A DNA stretch of 64,000 nucleotides. Origin: Clostridia bacterium. Its GTDB lineage: Bacteria > Bacillota > Clostridia > Oscillospirales > CAG-272. The notes beneath the pieces are model-generated. The model ran no database searches, was not told where the DNA came from, and worked only from the letters and a program-made list of their open reading frames with translations. Below are positions 44,313-53,814 of this stretch, piece after piece. The stretch spans positions 37,922 to 101,921 of the forward strand of contig JAGASL010000035.1 of NCBI GenBank assembly GCA_017621755.1, read 5' to 3'. Each line of letters opens with the position of its first letter. Position 1 is the stretch's first letter. Position numbers and translations under genes: made by a program.

Positions 44313-46949
44313 TCAGCCCAGCTTGGCCAGCGCTGCCTGCAGCGCCTCCAGCGTTGCCTTGTATTTTTCAAGCTTCGCCTTTTCGCCCTCTACCACCTGG
44401 GCAGGTGCCTTGGCAAGGAAGCCCTCGTTGCTCAGCTTGCCAGCCAGGCGAGCGATCTCGCCCTCGGTCTTTTTGATCTCGCCGGCCAGGCGCGTGCGCT
44501 CCTTTTCGGTATCGATCATCTCGGCCATGGGGATATAGACGGTAGCGGCATCGGTCACGATGCTGACGGCATCGTCCTTTTCATACTTCTCTACGATCTC
44601 CAGCGCCGAGGCAGAGGCCAGCTTCTCAAAGAAGGGATACGCGCTTTCGTAGGTGGCAGGATAGCGGGTGGTGATAAAGAGCTTTGCGCGGCGGGAGGGC
44701 GGTACGTTCATTTCCGCACGGCGGGCGCGGATAGCGCGAATGCTGCCGATCACACGCTCCATCTCCTCGGTCTCAGCGGGGAAATCCAGCGCCGGGTCTG
44801 CCGTGGGATAGGCCGCGATCATAATGCTCTCTGCCTCCTGCGGCAGGGCCTGGTAGATCTCTTCGGTGATGAAGGGCATATATGGATGCAGCAGCTTAAG
44901 CGTCTCTCGCAGCACGTGGACAAGCACACGGCGTGCCGTATCGGCACCGGCGCTCTCCTTCTCGTACAGGCGGCTCTTACAGAGCTCGATATACCAGTCG
45001 CACAAAATATCCCAGGTGAAATCGTAAATGGCGGATAGGGCTACGCCCAGCTCGTAATGGTCAACGGCCTCGTTTACGTTCTTTGCCAGCTGATTGAGGC
45101 GGGTGAGTACCCATTTATCCTCCTTTGCCAGCTGATCAGCCGCCGGGAGAGACCAATCGCGGCCCTCAAACTCGTCAGGCAGGTTCATCAGCACGAAGCG
45201 CGAGGCGTTCCACAGCTTGTTGGCAAAGTTACGGGCAGATTCGATCTTCTCATCCGAGAAGCGCATATCGTTACCGGGGGCGTTACCCGTGGCCAGGGCA
45301 AAGCGCAGCGCGTCAGCACCGTACTGGTCTATGATCTCCAGTGGGTCGATGCCGTTGCCAAGCGATTTCGACATCTTGCGCCCCTGGGCATCACGCACCA
45401 GGCCATGGATAAAGACGGTAGAAAAGGGCTCCTTGCCCATATGCTCCATGCCCGAGAATACCATTCTGGCAACCCAGAAAAAGATGATATCGTAGCCGGT
45501 AACCAGCACAGAGGTGGGGTAGTAGCGGGCAAGGTCGGCCGTCTTATCCGGCCAGCCGAGCGTAGAGAACGGCCAAAGGGCAGACGAGAACCAGGTATCC
45601 AGCACGTCCTCCTCCTGCCGCATCTCCTTGCCGCACTTGGGGCAGGCAACGTGATCCTCCTTAGAAACGATCATCTCGCCACAGGCATCGCAATAGAAGG
45701 CGGGGATACGGTGACCCCACCACAGCTGGCGGGAGATGCACCAATCGTGCACGTTTTCCATCCAGTTGGTATAGATCTTGGTAAAGCGCTCCGGCTCAAA
45801 GCGGACGCGCCCGTCACGCACGACCTCCAGGGCAGGGCCGGCCAGCGGCTGCATCTTGACAAACCACTGATTTGAGGTCAGCGGCTCAACCGTTGTCTTA
45901 CAGCGGTAGCAGGTGCCTACGTTATGCGCGTGCGGCACGGTTTTCAGCAAATAGCCTTCTGCCTCCAGGTCGGCCAGCAGGGCGCGGCGGCATTCGTAGC
46001 GATCCATGCCCTCGTACTTGCCAGCGTTGGCGTTCATGGTGGCATCATCGTTCATCACGCGAATGCTCTCAAGCCCATGGCGCTCGCCAACCAAAAAGTC
46101 GTTGGGGTCGTGGGCGGGGGTGATCTTCACGCAGCCGGTACCAAAGCCGATCTCGACGTATTCATCGGCAATGATCGGAATACGACGGCCAACCATAGGC
46201 AGGATCAGGGTCTTGCCGATGAGGTGCTTATGCTCCTCATCATTCGGGTTCACGGCCACGGCAGTATCGCCAAACATGGTCTCCGGGCGGGTGGTAGCGA
46301 TCTCTACGTAGCCATCCTCACCCTCGATCGGGTAGCGCAGATGGTAGAAGAAGCCGGGCTGCTCAGCATACTCGACCTCCGCATCCGAAAGGGCGGTGAT
46401 GCAATGTGGGCACCAGTTGATAATGCGGTAGCCGCGGTAAATCAGCCCCTTGTTATACAGGTTAACAAACACCTCGCGCACAGCGCGGGAGCAGCCCTCG
46501 TCCATCGTGAAGCGCTCATGCCCCCAGTCGCAGGAGGTACCCAGCTTTTTCAGCTGACTGATGATGCGGCCGCCGTACTGCTCCTTCCACGCCCAAACGC
46601 GCTCAAGGAATTTTTCACGGCCAAGGTCATAGCGGGTCAGCCCCTCGTCTACGCGCAGGCGCTCCTCTACCTTGATCTGGGTAGCGATGCCGGCATGGTC
46701 GGTGCCCGGCACCCACAGGGTGCTGTAGCCCTGCATGCGCTTGGTACGAACCAGGATATCCTGCAGCGTTTCATCCAGCGCGTGGCCCATATGCAGCTGG
46801 CCGGTCACGTTCGGGGGCGGGATAACCACCGAGAAGGCGGGCTTGCTTTCATCCGGGTCCGGGGCGAAGTAGTTCTTTTCGCACCAATTTTTGTAGATCC
46901 TATCCTCAAACGAGGCCGGGTCATAGATCTTGGCCAATTCTTTTTTCAT
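44313..46949 (-). CDS. valS: Valyl-tRNA synthetase
   Basis: Class Ia aminoacyl-tRNA synthetase, 878 residues. HMGH (53-56) in PPPNVTGQLHMGHAL and KMSKS near residue 525 in GRKMSKSLGN form the active site; an editing insertion lies between. A zinc-knuckle-like CDACG...CPKCG occurs near residue 415. The C-terminal coiled-coil arm (about 810-878) is typical of ValRS and separates it from IleRS/LeuRS. The ATG at 46949 is preceded by GAAAGGA; a TTG three codons earlier is less likely. Controlled by the upstream T-box. Confidence 0.97.
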   Translation of the reverse strand: MKKELAKIYDPASFEDRIYKNWCEKNYFAPDPDESKPAFSVVIPPPNVTGQLHMGHALDETLQDILVRTKRMQGYSTLWVPGTDHAGIATQIKVEERLRVDEGLTRYDLGREKFLERVWAWKEQYGGRIISQLKKLGTSCDWGHERFTMDEGCSRAVREVFVNLYNKGLIYRGYRIINWCPHCITALSDAEVEYAEQPGFFYHLRYPIEGEDGYVEIATTRPETMFGDTAVAVNPNDEEHKHLIGKTLILPMVGRRIPIIADEYVEIGFGTGCVKITPAHDPNDFLVGERHGLESIRVMNDDATMNANAGKYEGMDRYECRRALLADLEAEGYLLKTVPHAHNVGTCYRCKTTVEPLTSNQWFVKMQPLAGPALEVVRDGRVRFEPERFTKIYTNWMENVHDWCISRQLWWGHRIPAFYCDACGEMIVSKEDHVACPKCGKEMRQEEDVLDTWFSSALWPFSTLGWPDKTADLARYYPTSVLVTGYDIIFFWVARMVFSGMEHMGKEPFSTVFIHGLVRDAQGRKMSKSLGNGIDPLEIIDQYGADALRFALATGNAPGNDMRFSDEKIESARNFANKLWNASRFVLMNLPDEFEGRDWSLPAADQLAKEDKWVLTRLNQLAKNVNEAVDHYELGVALSAIYDFTWDILCDWYIELCKSRLYEKESAGADTARRVLVHVLRETLKLLHPYMPFITEEIYQALPQEAESIMIAAYPTADPALDFPAETEEMERVIGSIRAIRARRAEMNVPPSRRAKLFITTRYPATYESAYPFFEKLASASALEIVEKYEKDDAVSIVTDAATVYIPMAEMIDTEKERTRLAGEIKKTEGEIARLAGKLSNEGFLAKAPAQVVEGEKAKLEKYKATLEALQAALAKLG

Positions 46950-46984
46950 GCTATACAATCCTTTCGGTTGAAAAAATACAAAAT

Positions 46985-47205
46985 AAAAAACGCCCTGTCA
47001 AAAACAGGACGCCATAAGCGCGGTACCACCTGCATTGATGCCAAAAAGGCATCCGCTCAACTGCCTTAACGCGGCACACGGCGGGGTCTACTGTATTCTT
47101 CCCGCGGCTCCGGGGCTACCTTCTCTCTTCCGCCGCACGGATTTACACCAACCATCCGCTCTCTCTGCCGCCCGGAAAAAGATACTCTTCCCCATCCTTG
47201 CCTCT
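46985..47205 (-). promoter_or_regulatory. Valine T-box leader with intrinsic terminator
   Basis: Leftward leader of valS. Stem I carries AGAGAGCGGATGG and GGTTGGTG; the specifier is GTA (valine) at 47119-47117, placed just before GCCCCGGAG by the usual spacing. The T-box bulge is GGTGGTACCGCG (47030-47019). The terminator stem CGTCCTG...CAGGGCG (46991-47011) is followed by TTTTTT. Uncharged valine tRNA should allow valS, and ltaE behind it, to be transcribed. Confidence 0.93.
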
Positions 47206-47211
47206 TTTTTG

Positions 47212-47240
47212 ATTATAGCACACGAAAAAAGATTTGTCAA
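47212..47240 (-). promoter_or_regulatory. Promoter of the valS unit
   Basis: Leftward TTGACA (47240-47235), 17-base spacer, TATAAT (47217-47212): an exact consensus promoter. Confidence 0.9.
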
Positions 47241-47279
47241 GTGCCCACGCCACCATGATAAAAAAATGAATCAAAAACA

Positions 47280-47308
47280 TTGCAAAGACAGGGCAAATGT
47301 GGTACAAT
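47280..47308 (+). promoter_or_regulatory. Promoter of thiI
   Basis: TTGCAA (47280-47285), 17-base spacer, TACAAT (47303-47308). It lies back to back with the valS promoter. Confidence 0.7.
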
Positions 47309-47339
47309 AAAAAGGAACATTGCGTCTTGGAGGATAGAC

Positions 47340-48533
47340 ATGAACGGTTTTCGCGAGGTAATTCTTTGCAAGTATGGCGAGCTGGTCTTAAAGGGGGCAA
47401 ACCTTTCCTTTTTTGAGAGCCTACTGGTAAAGGAAATGAAGGCGCGTGCGCGCCGGCACGGTAAATTTAACATTTACCACGTGCAAAGCACGCTATATAT
47501 TGAGCCGCTGGAGGATGATTGCGACCTGGATGGGATGCTGGCCTCTGCCCGGCGGGTATTCGGCATTGTGGGCATTACGCGTGCCGCGGTGGCCGAAAAA
47601 AATATGGAGGACATCTTACGTGTGGCCAAGGAATATCTGCCGCAGCAGATGATTGGCAAGCATAGCTTCCGTGTGGATGCCAAGCGGGCAGACAAAAAAT
47701 TCCCCCTTCCCTCGCCTGAGATCGCCGGCGAGGTGGGCGGCGCTCTGCTTTCGGTCAACCCACGCTGGAAGGTAGATCTACACAACCCCGACTGCCGCAT
47801 TCGCGTTGAGATCCGCGAGACGGCTGCCTACATCCACGCCGACCAGGAAAAGGGTGCGGGCGGTATGCCCATCCGCTCAAACGGGCGTGGCCTGCTGCTG
47901 CTTTCCGGCGGTATTGACAGCCCCGTAGCCGGCTTTATGATGGCCAAGCGCGGGGTAGAGATCGAGGCGCTGCATTTTGAAAGCTTCCCCTACACCAGCG
48001 AGCGCGCGAAGGAAAAGGTGATGCAGCTGGCAAGTGAGCTGTGTGAATATTGCACCAAGATCCACGTGCACGTCATCTCCCTGACCCATATTCAGGAGGA
48101 GCTGCGCGACAAATGCGAGGAGGATTATTTTACCCTGCTTTTGCGCCGCTTTATGATGACGCTGGCCGAGCGCTGTGCCCGCACCTACAAGTGCGGTGCG
48201 CTGATCACGGGCGAGAGCCTGGGCCAGGTGGCCAGCCAGACGATGGAGGCGCTGAACGTCACGAACGAGGTCGTCTCTATCCCCGTATTCCGCCCCTGCA
48301 TTGGCTTAGATAAAGAAGAGATCGTGCAGATCGCACGGCAGATCGGCACCTTTGAGACCTCGATTTTGCCCTACGAGGACTGCTGCACCGTCTTCACTCC
48401 GCGCCACCCGCGTACACGCCCGGTGTTAGAGAAGGTGCTGGCCCAGCAGGCTAAGGTGGATTTTGATGCCCTGGTAGAAGAGGCTTGGGGAACCATGTAT
48501 ACTGAAACCTGCACGCTGCAGGAGAATATTTGA
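47340..48533 (+). CDS. thiI: tRNA 4-thiouridine synthase ThiI (no rhodanese domain)
   Basis: Adds sulfur to uridine 8 of tRNA and can serve thiazole synthesis. It has 397 residues: ferredoxin-like and THUMP domains (about 1-165), then a PP-loop pyrophosphatase domain with LLLSGGIDSPVAGF (SGGIDS at 189-194). C348-C349 in YEDCCTVFTP corresponds to the active-site cysteine. The C-terminal rhodanese domain of the E. coli enzyme is absent, as in most Firmicutes. TTGGAGGA seven bases upstream fixes the ATG at 47340. Confidence 0.95.
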   Translation: MNGFREVILCKYGELVLKGANLSFFESLLVKEMKARARRHGKFNIYHVQSTLYIEPLEDDCDLDGMLASARRVFGIVGITRAAVAEKNMEDILRVAKEYLPQQMIGKHSFRVDAKRADKKFPLPSPEIAGEVGGALLSVNPRWKVDLHNPDCRIRVEIRETAAYIHADQEKGAGGMPIRSNGRGLLLLSGGIDSPVAGFMMAKRGVEIEALHFESFPYTSERAKEKVMQLASELCEYCTKIHVHVISLTHIQEELRDKCEEDYFTLLLRRFMMTLAERCARTYKCGALITGESLGQVASQTMEALNVTNEVVSIPVFRPCIGLDKEEIVQIARQIGTFETSILPYEDCCTVFTPRHPRTRPVLEKVLAQQAKVDFDALVEEAWGTMYTETCTLQENI

Positions 48534-48544
48534 ATGGAAAAAGC

Positions 48545-48587
48545 AACAAGGCTGTGTGTCCTTATGGACACACAGCCTTGTTTTTTA
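48545..48587 (+). terminator. Terminator after thiI
   Basis: Perfect 17-bp stem starting AACAAGGCTGTGTGTCC (48545-48561), loop TTAT, then a T run. It may also act on the convergent surface-protein transcript. Confidence 0.9.
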
Positions 48588-48590
48588 TGA

Positions 48591-51500
48591 TCAGAAGCGG
48601 CGATTACGCCTTCTCTCCTTCACCATGACCCGGTAAACGGCATAGCCGCCGGCGGCTAAGCAAAGAAGCACGATCAGCACGATGAGCCAGGTGGCATCCC
48701 CCGCGCAGCCACCGCCGGAATTAGCGGTTATAGTGAACTGACAGGTTGCTTCGCCATCTGTATACAGCACGGTCAGCGTATGCGGGCCAAGAGCTAGCGT
48801 CTCTAAGTAGGTGCTGAGCAAGTTGATCACGGTATCCCGATCTACGGTGGTATAATGGATCTCATTGATCAGCACACCGTCGATCTTCAAGCCAACAAAG
48901 TCAGCAAGCTCGCCGTTTGCCACAAAGGGCAGCGAAAATTCAGAGCCCTTTTGCCAGCTGCTGCCATTCCCCTGGGTGATCTTATATGGCTCCTTTTGAC
49001 CAATGATGGCATCCAGCGCACTGCGGTCTACCAGCGTCTTTTCACGTTCGGTCAGCTTGGCGTAGGCCTCCTCGATCAGGCCAACGGCCTCGGCAATGTC
49101 ACTATCCTTCATGCTGGAGCCCTCAGGCAGCAGACCAATGGCGTTCTGCACGGCCGTTACGCGCTTGATGCTATGAAGCAGTGCCTCCAGGCGGGCAATC
49201 TCGGCGGCGATATCCGCCTTCTCACCCTCGGTGTAATTGCCATTATAATCGGCAAGCGCCTTCTCAAGATCCAAAATTGCCTGCTCTAAGGTGGCCTTGT
49301 CGGTTAGGTTAAAGTTGCTTTCGTTGATCTTGGTAGCGGCATAGGTGCTAACGGTGATCAATGCGCGGGCAGCCTCCTCGATGCGGGCGAGCAGGGCTTC
49401 GGCCTTGGCACGCGCCTCGGAAAGGGCGGCGCGCTCGTCATCCGTCAAGTGCTCGGTAGCGGCCAGCGCGTCCATATCGCGAATCAGCTGCTCAATGGCA
49501 GCACGGTCGGCCGAGGTAACGGTAAGAACATCGTAGCCGTTGACGGCTGCAAGCAGCCTAGCCAGCTCGTCAGAATTCTTCTTGATCTCGGAAAGCAGCG
49601 CCTCGGCATAGGGAATGCCTTCATTCAACTCCTTACGCTGCTCGTCGCTCGGCAGATCGGTACCCAGCAGCGCCTTGATACCGTTCAAAATACGGGTGAT
49701 TGGCGTTTGATCGATGGACTTTACCGTATCGATATCGTAGCGGTAGAGATCGTCTAACAGGCTATCGGTATTGTTGGCGGCGTTTTTGGCAACGCTCTCT
49801 AAGAGTGCCTCTGCCTTTTTACGCAACTCCTCTAGCGTTTCGATCTCCTTTTTCGTCAGGTTGGTCTCGTAGTCATAAAGGGCATCGATCGCCTTGATCA
49901 GCGCCTCGATATCTGCCTGGTCGCCAAGACCTACCGTGGCAGGAACATAGGCGTTGATAGCCTTGGTGATACGCGCGATCTCGGCGGCGATCATATCCGT
50001 GCGCTCCATCAACCATTGAATGGTAAAGCGCAGGTTCTGCACGGCGGCACGCTCCTCCTCGGTCAGGTTGTCACCCTCCAGCAGCAGATCTACGTCACCC
50101 ATCAGCGCCAAGAGGTCCTCTACGTCGTCCGAGGTAACGGTGCGGATGTGATAGGGCTCCAGCGCGATGGTCAGTCGCTGAATCTCGGCTGCCACCTCGC
50201 TGATCCTTTGCAGCAGCGCATCAGCATACTTTGTCAGATCCTGCAGGGTGATACGCTCGTCCGCGGTCAGCGTGGTGCCGGCCAGCAGGCCGGCGATCTC
50301 GGCCTTGATGGCCTCGATATCGGCTTTATCAGAGGATTTTACCGTAGGAATGGTGTAGGCATCCAGCGATACGACCAGCCGGTCTACCTTAGAATCGGTC
50401 AGCTCAAAGATCACGCCGCGATCGGTAGAGAGATAGGTCACGTTGCCAGCCAGGTCGGCCAGGCGCACGTAAACGGCCAGGCGCTTGCCCTCTTCTGCAC
50501 GCACGGCCACCTCGCCGCGGTAGGGCTGCCATTCATCCAGCGCCTCCAGTGCGGCCGCGGAAAGCGCTTGATCAGCCAAATAGTAGGCAATGCTGCTCAT
50601 GCCGGCCCCCTCGTCGCTCGCCGTGACCGTCAGGCGCAGGCTGCTACGGCAGTACTGCGTAAAGTCGATGGTGGTGTGCAGCGCGGTGGTTGTGGCGGTA
50701 TAGGCACCGGCCGTTACGGTCAGCGTGCCGGTGGGCGCCTTTTGATCGTCTACGCCATTACCTGCAGTGCAACCGGGCTGGGTGCAATCATAGGCATGGG
50801 TCTCGGCATCCCAAGCAAGGGTGTGGCATACCCCGTTTCCGTAGGTGATCTGGTAATTGGCAGTCACGTCCTCGCCCTGCGCGTTTTTGATCACAGCGGC
50901 CGAGCAAAGAATATCATGCCCGCTCTTTACCAGGGTAACAGCCGAAAGCTCGTCGCCCATCACCAGGCCGGTGGCGGTTACTTGATCGACCCCCTCCGCC
51001 ATGCGATCCCCTTCATCGATGAATTGCTCCTTGGCGGCAAGGGAGAGCTCTTTTTGAGCAATGGTATAGGTGCCGACAGACAGCGTGCCACTGTAATTGC
51101 CCTGCCCCGCAAGGCGCACGGTAATATCGCCAGCGGTGGTCAGATCAGTCGTCACCCGGCTGCCACGCAGATAGGTGACGGTATAATCACGCCCGGCAAC
51201 CAGCGCCTCGCCATTGGCCGTGGCGGTTACGGTGGGCACCTGCTCACCGCCCCCATAGATAAAGCTTACCCGGTCAAGCGATGCGCTTGCCCCGCTGAGC
51301 GGGCAGGCGGCGATCGTAAAGCTGCCCTTCGCCTCGCCGGAATAGTCACCATCTGCCTTGGCCGTTACGGTCAGGGTGGCGGTGCCGGCGGCAATATTAT
51401 GCGAGGCAGAGATCGTATACTGGTCAGTCGGCAGCAGCGCGCCGCCCGCCAGGCGAACGGAAATGTCATCCGTCCCCGGCAGATGCGCCGTGCCGTTGTA

Positions 51501-53393
51501 GGTATAGCTGCCGCGCACCGAAACGGTAGCACCGTTGATGCTGGTCTTTTGCGTGGTAAAGGCCGTCTGCACGGGGCTTGTATAGGTATTGCCAAGCTTG
51601 TCCTGCAGGGTCACCACGTAGGCATAGGCGGTATTGGGTGTCAGGGCGGAAAGCGTAAAGCTGCCGCTTGTCTGGTCCACGGTCTGGCCGTCTGCCTGCT
51701 GCTGGGTATCCTGCTTCCAATACAGCAGCGAATAGCTGCCTAGGCCAACAACGTCGCTACCCACTACGGTGAGGGTGGCGCTCGTATCGCCCACCGTACC
51801 AAGCGAAATGCTTTCTAAGGTCGGGGCGGTGGTATCGCGGTTCAATGCAACCGTCTTTTCGGCATACTGGCCGGCAGCATTTTTAAGATAATAGGTATAA
51901 GCGCCCATGCGATCTGCATCTACCATGATCGCATCGGTATAGCCGCTATCCAGCGTCTTGCTGATCTCATAGCCGGCTGGCGCGGTAAGGGTCACATCGC
52001 CAACGTACCAGCGCACGCTCTCCACGTCGCGATGTTCACCGCTGATCGTGGCGGCGGCATTGGTTTCAAGAAAGGAGATCGCAAAGGGCAGGTAAACGGT
52101 TTCATCCAGCGTGTCGTCTACTGTAACGGTCACACCGGCACGGTACTGGCCAACCGCCATGGGCGTAGCGCAGCCCTCCCAGCCGTTATCCCCATCCTGC
52201 TCGTAGAAGATCGCCGAAACAGCCTCTCCCACGTAGCTTGGCAGAGTGTTGCTGATAGTGGCCTCCTTCATGGTCGCGTTATAAACAAGGTCGGCCGGGG
52301 CCTGCAGCGAAACCGTGCCTACCACGTAATTCTGTGCCTTCAGCGCCTCGCAGGAAAGGCCGTCTGCCCGCGTGCAAAGCACGGTCAGCACGTTGCCCTC
52401 TACCCGGCCACCCCAGGAGTGGATATGCTCGGCAAACTGCAGCTCACCGTCATCCCCCTCGCGGAGCTTGTAATGATCAACATACAGGCTTGAGCCTTCG
52501 AAATAATCATCATAATCCTCGCCATCCATATACGTAGACCAGCCCTCGGTAAAGGTATAGGGATAGCTCGTATTAGATACGTATACCGACATGCTGTCAC
52601 CCATGCCCTGCAAGGCGCCTACGATCTCGATCCTAGCGGGGGCTTGCAGATGCACGTCATCCGACTTATTGCCCAAACCATCCTGCCCACCAACGATAGC
52701 GGGAGAACCGGAGAGCATAAACGAGCCACTACTGATGGTGATAGCATACTTGTTCGCGCTTTCAACGCGGCCGCCTGCAATCAGCAGGCTGCCATTGCTG
52801 TGAACCAGGGCCGCATCGCGTGTGCCATGCACCGCACCGCCGCGGATCTCTACCGAGCCAGCCGTGCTGGTGATGGCGCTATTCTGCCCACGCAGGGTGC
52901 CACCGTAAACAATGACCTCGCCCGTACCGGCCTGCTGAATAGCGGGCGAGCCGATCACCGTTCCGCTATATACGTGAACGCTACCATCGTAGTGATAGTA
53001 GGAATCCAAAGCGATGGCACCCGTGCCGGAGGTCTCCAGCTGACCGCCGCCGGCACAATCACAAAGCGTGAAGGTGGCGCCGGTGCGGGGGCATATGCTG
53101 CAGCCCTCTAAATCCAACGTGTACCCATTTAAGCAGAGCGTAACGTCGCCGTTGATGATCACGTTGCCGCTCACGCCAGAAAAATCATCAGTCAGGTAAT
53201 AATGGCCCGTGGTTACCTCGCCAGCTGTGGCAGACCAGGCGGTATCAAAGGTCTCGCCTGCGCCATGCGTGGTATGCGCACCAGGGTCAGCCGCCAGGGC
53301 GGGCTGCATAAGCGCCGGCAGAGCCAACAGGCTAAGCAGCAGCACAAGCAAAACGGGCACGTACAGATGCTTACATCTCATCTTTCTTTTCAT
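48591..53393 (-). CDS. Large membrane-anchored surface protein with helical repeats
   Basis: Secreted adhesin-like protein of 1600 residues, function unknown. Signal peptide about 1-35. Residues about 60-290 look like a right-handed beta-helix (repeating GSVEIRGGAV, GSLLIAGGRV). Then come Ig/fibronectin-like domains (a fibronectin-III-like one near 540-640) and MBG-like domains (about 640-830). From about 1030 to 1400 there are five or six repeats of some 75 residues with Y-x-x-x-TV-x-S-x-D and LT-x-x-ER signatures, probably coiled coil. A small beta domain (about 1480-1555) precedes a membrane helix (WLIVLIVLLCLAAGGYAVY) and the basic tail KERRRNRRF. No LPxTG motif. GAGAGGA precedes the ATG. 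Confidence 0.85.
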   Translation of the reverse strand: MKRKMRCKHLYVPVLLVLLLSLLALPALMQPALAADPGAHTTHGAGETFDTAWSATAGEVTTGHYYLTDDFSGVSGNVIINGDVTLCLNGYTLDLEGCSICPRTGATFTLCDCAGGGQLETSGTGAIALDSYYHYDGSVHVYSGTVIGSPAIQQAGTGEVIVYGGTLRGQNSAITSTAGSVEIRGGAVHGTRDAALVHSNGSLLIAGGRVESANKYAITISSGSFMLSGSPAIVGGQDGLGNKSDDVHLQAPARIEIVGALQGMGDSMSVYVSNTSYPYTFTEGWSTYMDGEDYDDYFEGSSLYVDHYKLREGDDGELQFAEHIHSWGGRVEGNVLTVLCTRADGLSCEALKAQNYVVGTVSLQAPADLVYNATMKEATISNTLPSYVGEAVSAIFYEQDGDNGWEGCATPMAVGQYRAGVTVTVDDTLDETVYLPFAISFLETNAAATISGEHRDVESVRWYVGDVTLTAPAGYEISKTLDSGYTDAIMVDADRMGAYTYYLKNAAGQYAEKTVALNRDTTAPTLESISLGTVGDTSATLTVVGSDVVGLGSYSLLYWKQDTQQQADGQTVDQTSGSFTLSALTPNTAYAYVVTLQDKLGNTYTSPVQTAFTTQKTSINGATVSVRGSYTYNGTAHLPGTDDISVRLAGGALLPTDQYTISASHNIAAGTATLTVTAKADGDYSGEAKGSFTIAACPLSGASASLDRVSFIYGGGEQVPTVTATANGEALVAGRDYTVTYLRGSRVTTDLTTAGDITVRLAGQGNYSGTLSVGTYTIAQKELSLAAKEQFIDEGDRMAEGVDQVTATGLVMGDELSAVTLVKSGHDILCSAAVIKNAQGEDVTANYQITYGNGVCHTLAWDAETHAYDCTQPGCTAGNGVDDQKAPTGTLTVTAGAYTATTTALHTTIDFTQYCRSSLRLTVTASDEGAGMSSIAYYLADQALSAAALEALDEWQPYRGEVAVRAEEGKRLAVYVRLADLAGNVTYLSTDRGVIFELTDSKVDRLVVSLDAYTIPTVKSSDKADIEAIKAEIAGLLAGTTLTADERITLQDLTKYADALLQRISEVAAEIQRLTIALEPYHIRTVTSDDVEDLLALMGDVDLLLEGDNLTEEERAAVQNLRFTIQWLMERTDMIAAEIARITKAINAYVPATVGLGDQADIEALIKAIDALYDYETNLTKKEIETLEELRKKAEALLESVAKNAANNTDSLLDDLYRYDIDTVKSIDQTPITRILNGIKALLGTDLPSDEQRKELNEGIPYAEALLSEIKKNSDELARLLAAVNGYDVLTVTSADRAAIEQLIRDMDALAATEHLTDDERAALSEARAKAEALLARIEEAARALITVSTYAATKINESNFNLTDKATLEQAILDLEKALADYNGNYTEGEKADIAAEIARLEALLHSIKRVTAVQNAIGLLPEGSSMKDSDIAEAVGLIEEAYAKLTEREKTLVDRSALDAIIGQKEPYKITQGNGSSWQKGSEFSLPFVANGELADFVGLKIDGVLINEIHYTTVDRDTVINLLSTYLETLALGPHTLTVLYTDGEATCQFTITANSGGGCAGDATWLIVLIVLLCLAAGGYAVYRVMVKERRRNRRF

Positions 53394-53394
53394 T

Positions 53395-53530
53395 GCGGTT
53401 CCTCTCTATTCCAACCAGCCCCTCAAAGCAGCAGGATGATGCCTCGCTGCCCCCTCCGGCAACGAGGCAAGCCCTTGGTAGTAAGGGGACACCCCTTACC
53501 ACACGCCTGCCTGCGGCTATTTATTTATGC
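53395..53530 (-). other. Structured 5' leader of the 1600-residue surface protein
   Basis: About 135 untranslated bases between the predicted transcription start and the ATG. Two strong hairpins are visible: GTAAGGGG/CCCCTTAC around TGT (about 53481-53499), and GCCTCG-TGCC paired with GGCA-CGAGGC (about 53441-53468). It matches no riboswitch class I can name. It may be a stabilising leader or a dispersed repeat. Confidence 0.5.
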
Positions 53531-53536
53531 ATGCTT

Positions 53537-53565
53537 ATTATAGCACACTCCCCCCTAAAATGCAA
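53537..53565 (-). promoter_or_regulatory. Promoter of the 1600-residue surface protein gene
   Basis: Leftward TTGCAT (53565-53560), 17-base spacer, TATAAT (53542-53537). Confidence 0.75.
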
Positions 53566-53618
53566 GGCGACGGCTGTCGAAAACGAAAAATTTACAAGTG
53601 CTCTTCTTCCCATAAAAA

Positions 53619-53646
53619 GAAGCCCGCTTGCAAGCAAGCGGGCTTC
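53619..53646 (-). terminator. Terminator of surface unit A
   Basis: Twelve-bp stem GAAGCCCGCTTG/CAAGCGGGCTTC with a four-base loop, A and T runs on both sides. It closes the large protein A/peptide A transcript, 11 bases past the peptide stop. Confidence 0.85.
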
Positions 53647-53656
53647 TTTTTCATCG

Positions 53657-53797
53657 TTAAATATTGGCAATATTGTCAACCACGAGGTTCTCGTTATCCA
53701 CATAGTCCTTATCGGTCTCGTTTTCATCCGAGGCCATCAGAATATCCTGTGCTTCAAAGGAAGCAACTGCCCAGGTGGGCATTTGATAAGCTTTCAT
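53657..53797 (-). CDS. Conserved 46-residue acidic peptide, copy A
   Basis: Short gene 17 bases after the stop of large secreted protein A, with AAAGGAG nine bases before its ATG. The product begins MKAYQMPTWAVASFEAQDIL and continues with an acidic tail (SDENETDKDYVDNENLVVDN) ending in IANI. No signal peptide, membrane segment or cysteine. It aligns without gaps (apart from one N-terminal residue) to three other copies in this window; differences cluster in the first 22 residues, while the tail is nearly invariant. That pattern and the ribosome site show a real gene. Function unknown. Confidence 0.82.
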   Translation of the reverse strand: MKAYQMPTWAVASFEAQDILMASDENETDKDYVDNENLVVDNIANI

Positions 53798-53814
53798 CAC
53801 GTGCTCTCCTTTCA

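Noticed and set aside
50016..51743. A 575-codon plus-strand frame inside the 1600-residue protein gene
   Set aside because: No start signal or recognisable domain, and the opposite strand has a convincing product.
53521..53727. A 68-codon minus-strand frame overlapping peptide A
   Set aside because: It reads the peptide DNA in another frame, lacks a ribosome site and runs across the terminator; only the 46-residue frame is conserved among the copies.
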